Below, in pieces: positions 6,414 through 6,627 of a DNA stretch of 6,627 bases (positions within the stretch are counted from its first letter, which is position 1; each line of letters begins with the position of its first letter). The notes under the pieces are model-generated. The model did not search any database and was not told the DNA's origin. It worked only from the letters and a program-made list of their open reading frames with translations. The DNA is from an uncultured Muribaculaceae bacterium (GTDB lineage: Bacteria; Bacteroidota; Bacteroidia; Bacteroidales; Muribaculaceae): NCBI GenBank assembly GCA_910589095.1, contig CAJUSN010000108.1, forward strand, positions 1 to 6,627, read 5' to 3'. The position numbers and the translations under genes are program-made.

Positions 6414-6627
6414 ATGGAACAGACAAAGGAAAAAGAAATTGTGTTGAGCGGCATCCGTGCCACCGGCAATCTCCACCTTGGTAATTATTTTGGTGCCCTC
6501 CGCAACTTTGTGAAGATGCAGGAGGACTATGACTGCCGTTTCTTCATCGCCGACCTCCATGCCCTCACCACCAATCCGGATCCGAACGAACTTCACGCAA
6601 ACGTAAAAAACATAGTTACCGAATATC
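6414..6627 (+). CDS. trpS: Tryptophanyl-tRNA synthetase, N-terminal part (3' end outside window)
   Basis: The first 71 residues are present and the frame stays open to the window end. Residues 9-28 (IVLSGIRATGNLHLGNYFGA) contain the class I synthetase HIGH-type motif as G18-N-L-H21-L-G23-N, in the form characteristic of bacterial TrpS. FFIADLHALTT at about 47-57 is the next conserved TrpS segment. The enzyme charges tRNA-Trp with tryptophan using ATP in the cytoplasm. The KMSKS loop and the anticodon-binding part lie beyond the window. The ATG at 6414 gives the usual short lead-in before the first beta strand. The 35-bp AT-rich gap after the beta-barrel gene shows no convincing promoter or terminator, so read-through from that gene is possible. 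Confidence 0.95.
   Translation, partial: MEQTKEKEIVLSGIRATGNLHLGNYFGALRNFVKMQEDYDCRFFIADLHALTTNPDPNELHANVKNIVTEY

Overview
The window looks like an ordinary chromosomal stretch of a Bacteroidota (Bacteroidales) bacterium, possibly a Muribaculaceae-type gut commensal. The support is a textbook Bacteroidota promoter (TTTG-N19-TAACTTTG), the lack of clear Shine-Dalgarno sequences before the genes, and families common in that order: periplasmic tricorn-like S41 protease, DUF2027-Smr protein, EFR1-type ferredoxin, YitT/DUF161 membrane protein, and a small outer-membrane beta-barrel. The family-level placement is inference.

Layout: (1) Positions 1-3944, plus strand, hold three tightly spaced genes: the C-terminal part of a tricorn-like S41 protease (cut by the window start), a DUF2027/KOW-like plus Smr-domain protein (22 bp later), and an EFR1-type flavodoxin/4Fe-4S protein (7 bp later). 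They are probably cotranscribed from a promoter outside the window. (2) Positions 3947-5475, minus strand, hold a two-gene unit read right to left: a YitT-family membrane protein, then a short, degenerate short-chain dehydrogenase/reductase (SDR)-like protein. This unit converges on the ferredoxin gene with only 2 bp between the stop codons. (3) A 144-bp divergent intergenic region (5476-5619) carries a perfect consensus promoter for the YitT unit and a second TAACTTTG element pointing the other way. (4) Positions 5620-6378, plus strand, encode an exported beta-barrel protein. (5) Position 6414 to the window end is the start of trpS, tryptophanyl-tRNA synthetase.

No mobile element, CRISPR array, tRNA or rRNA was seen, and no gene-free stretch exceeds 300 bases. 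The points most worth a second look are the SDR-like protein that has lost its cofactor and catalytic motifs beside yitT, the long imperfect hairpin where the converging genes end, the compact divergent promoter pair, and the KOW-like/Smr architecture that resembles MutS2 without its ATPase. I did not find convincing evidence of an undescribed multi-gene system.
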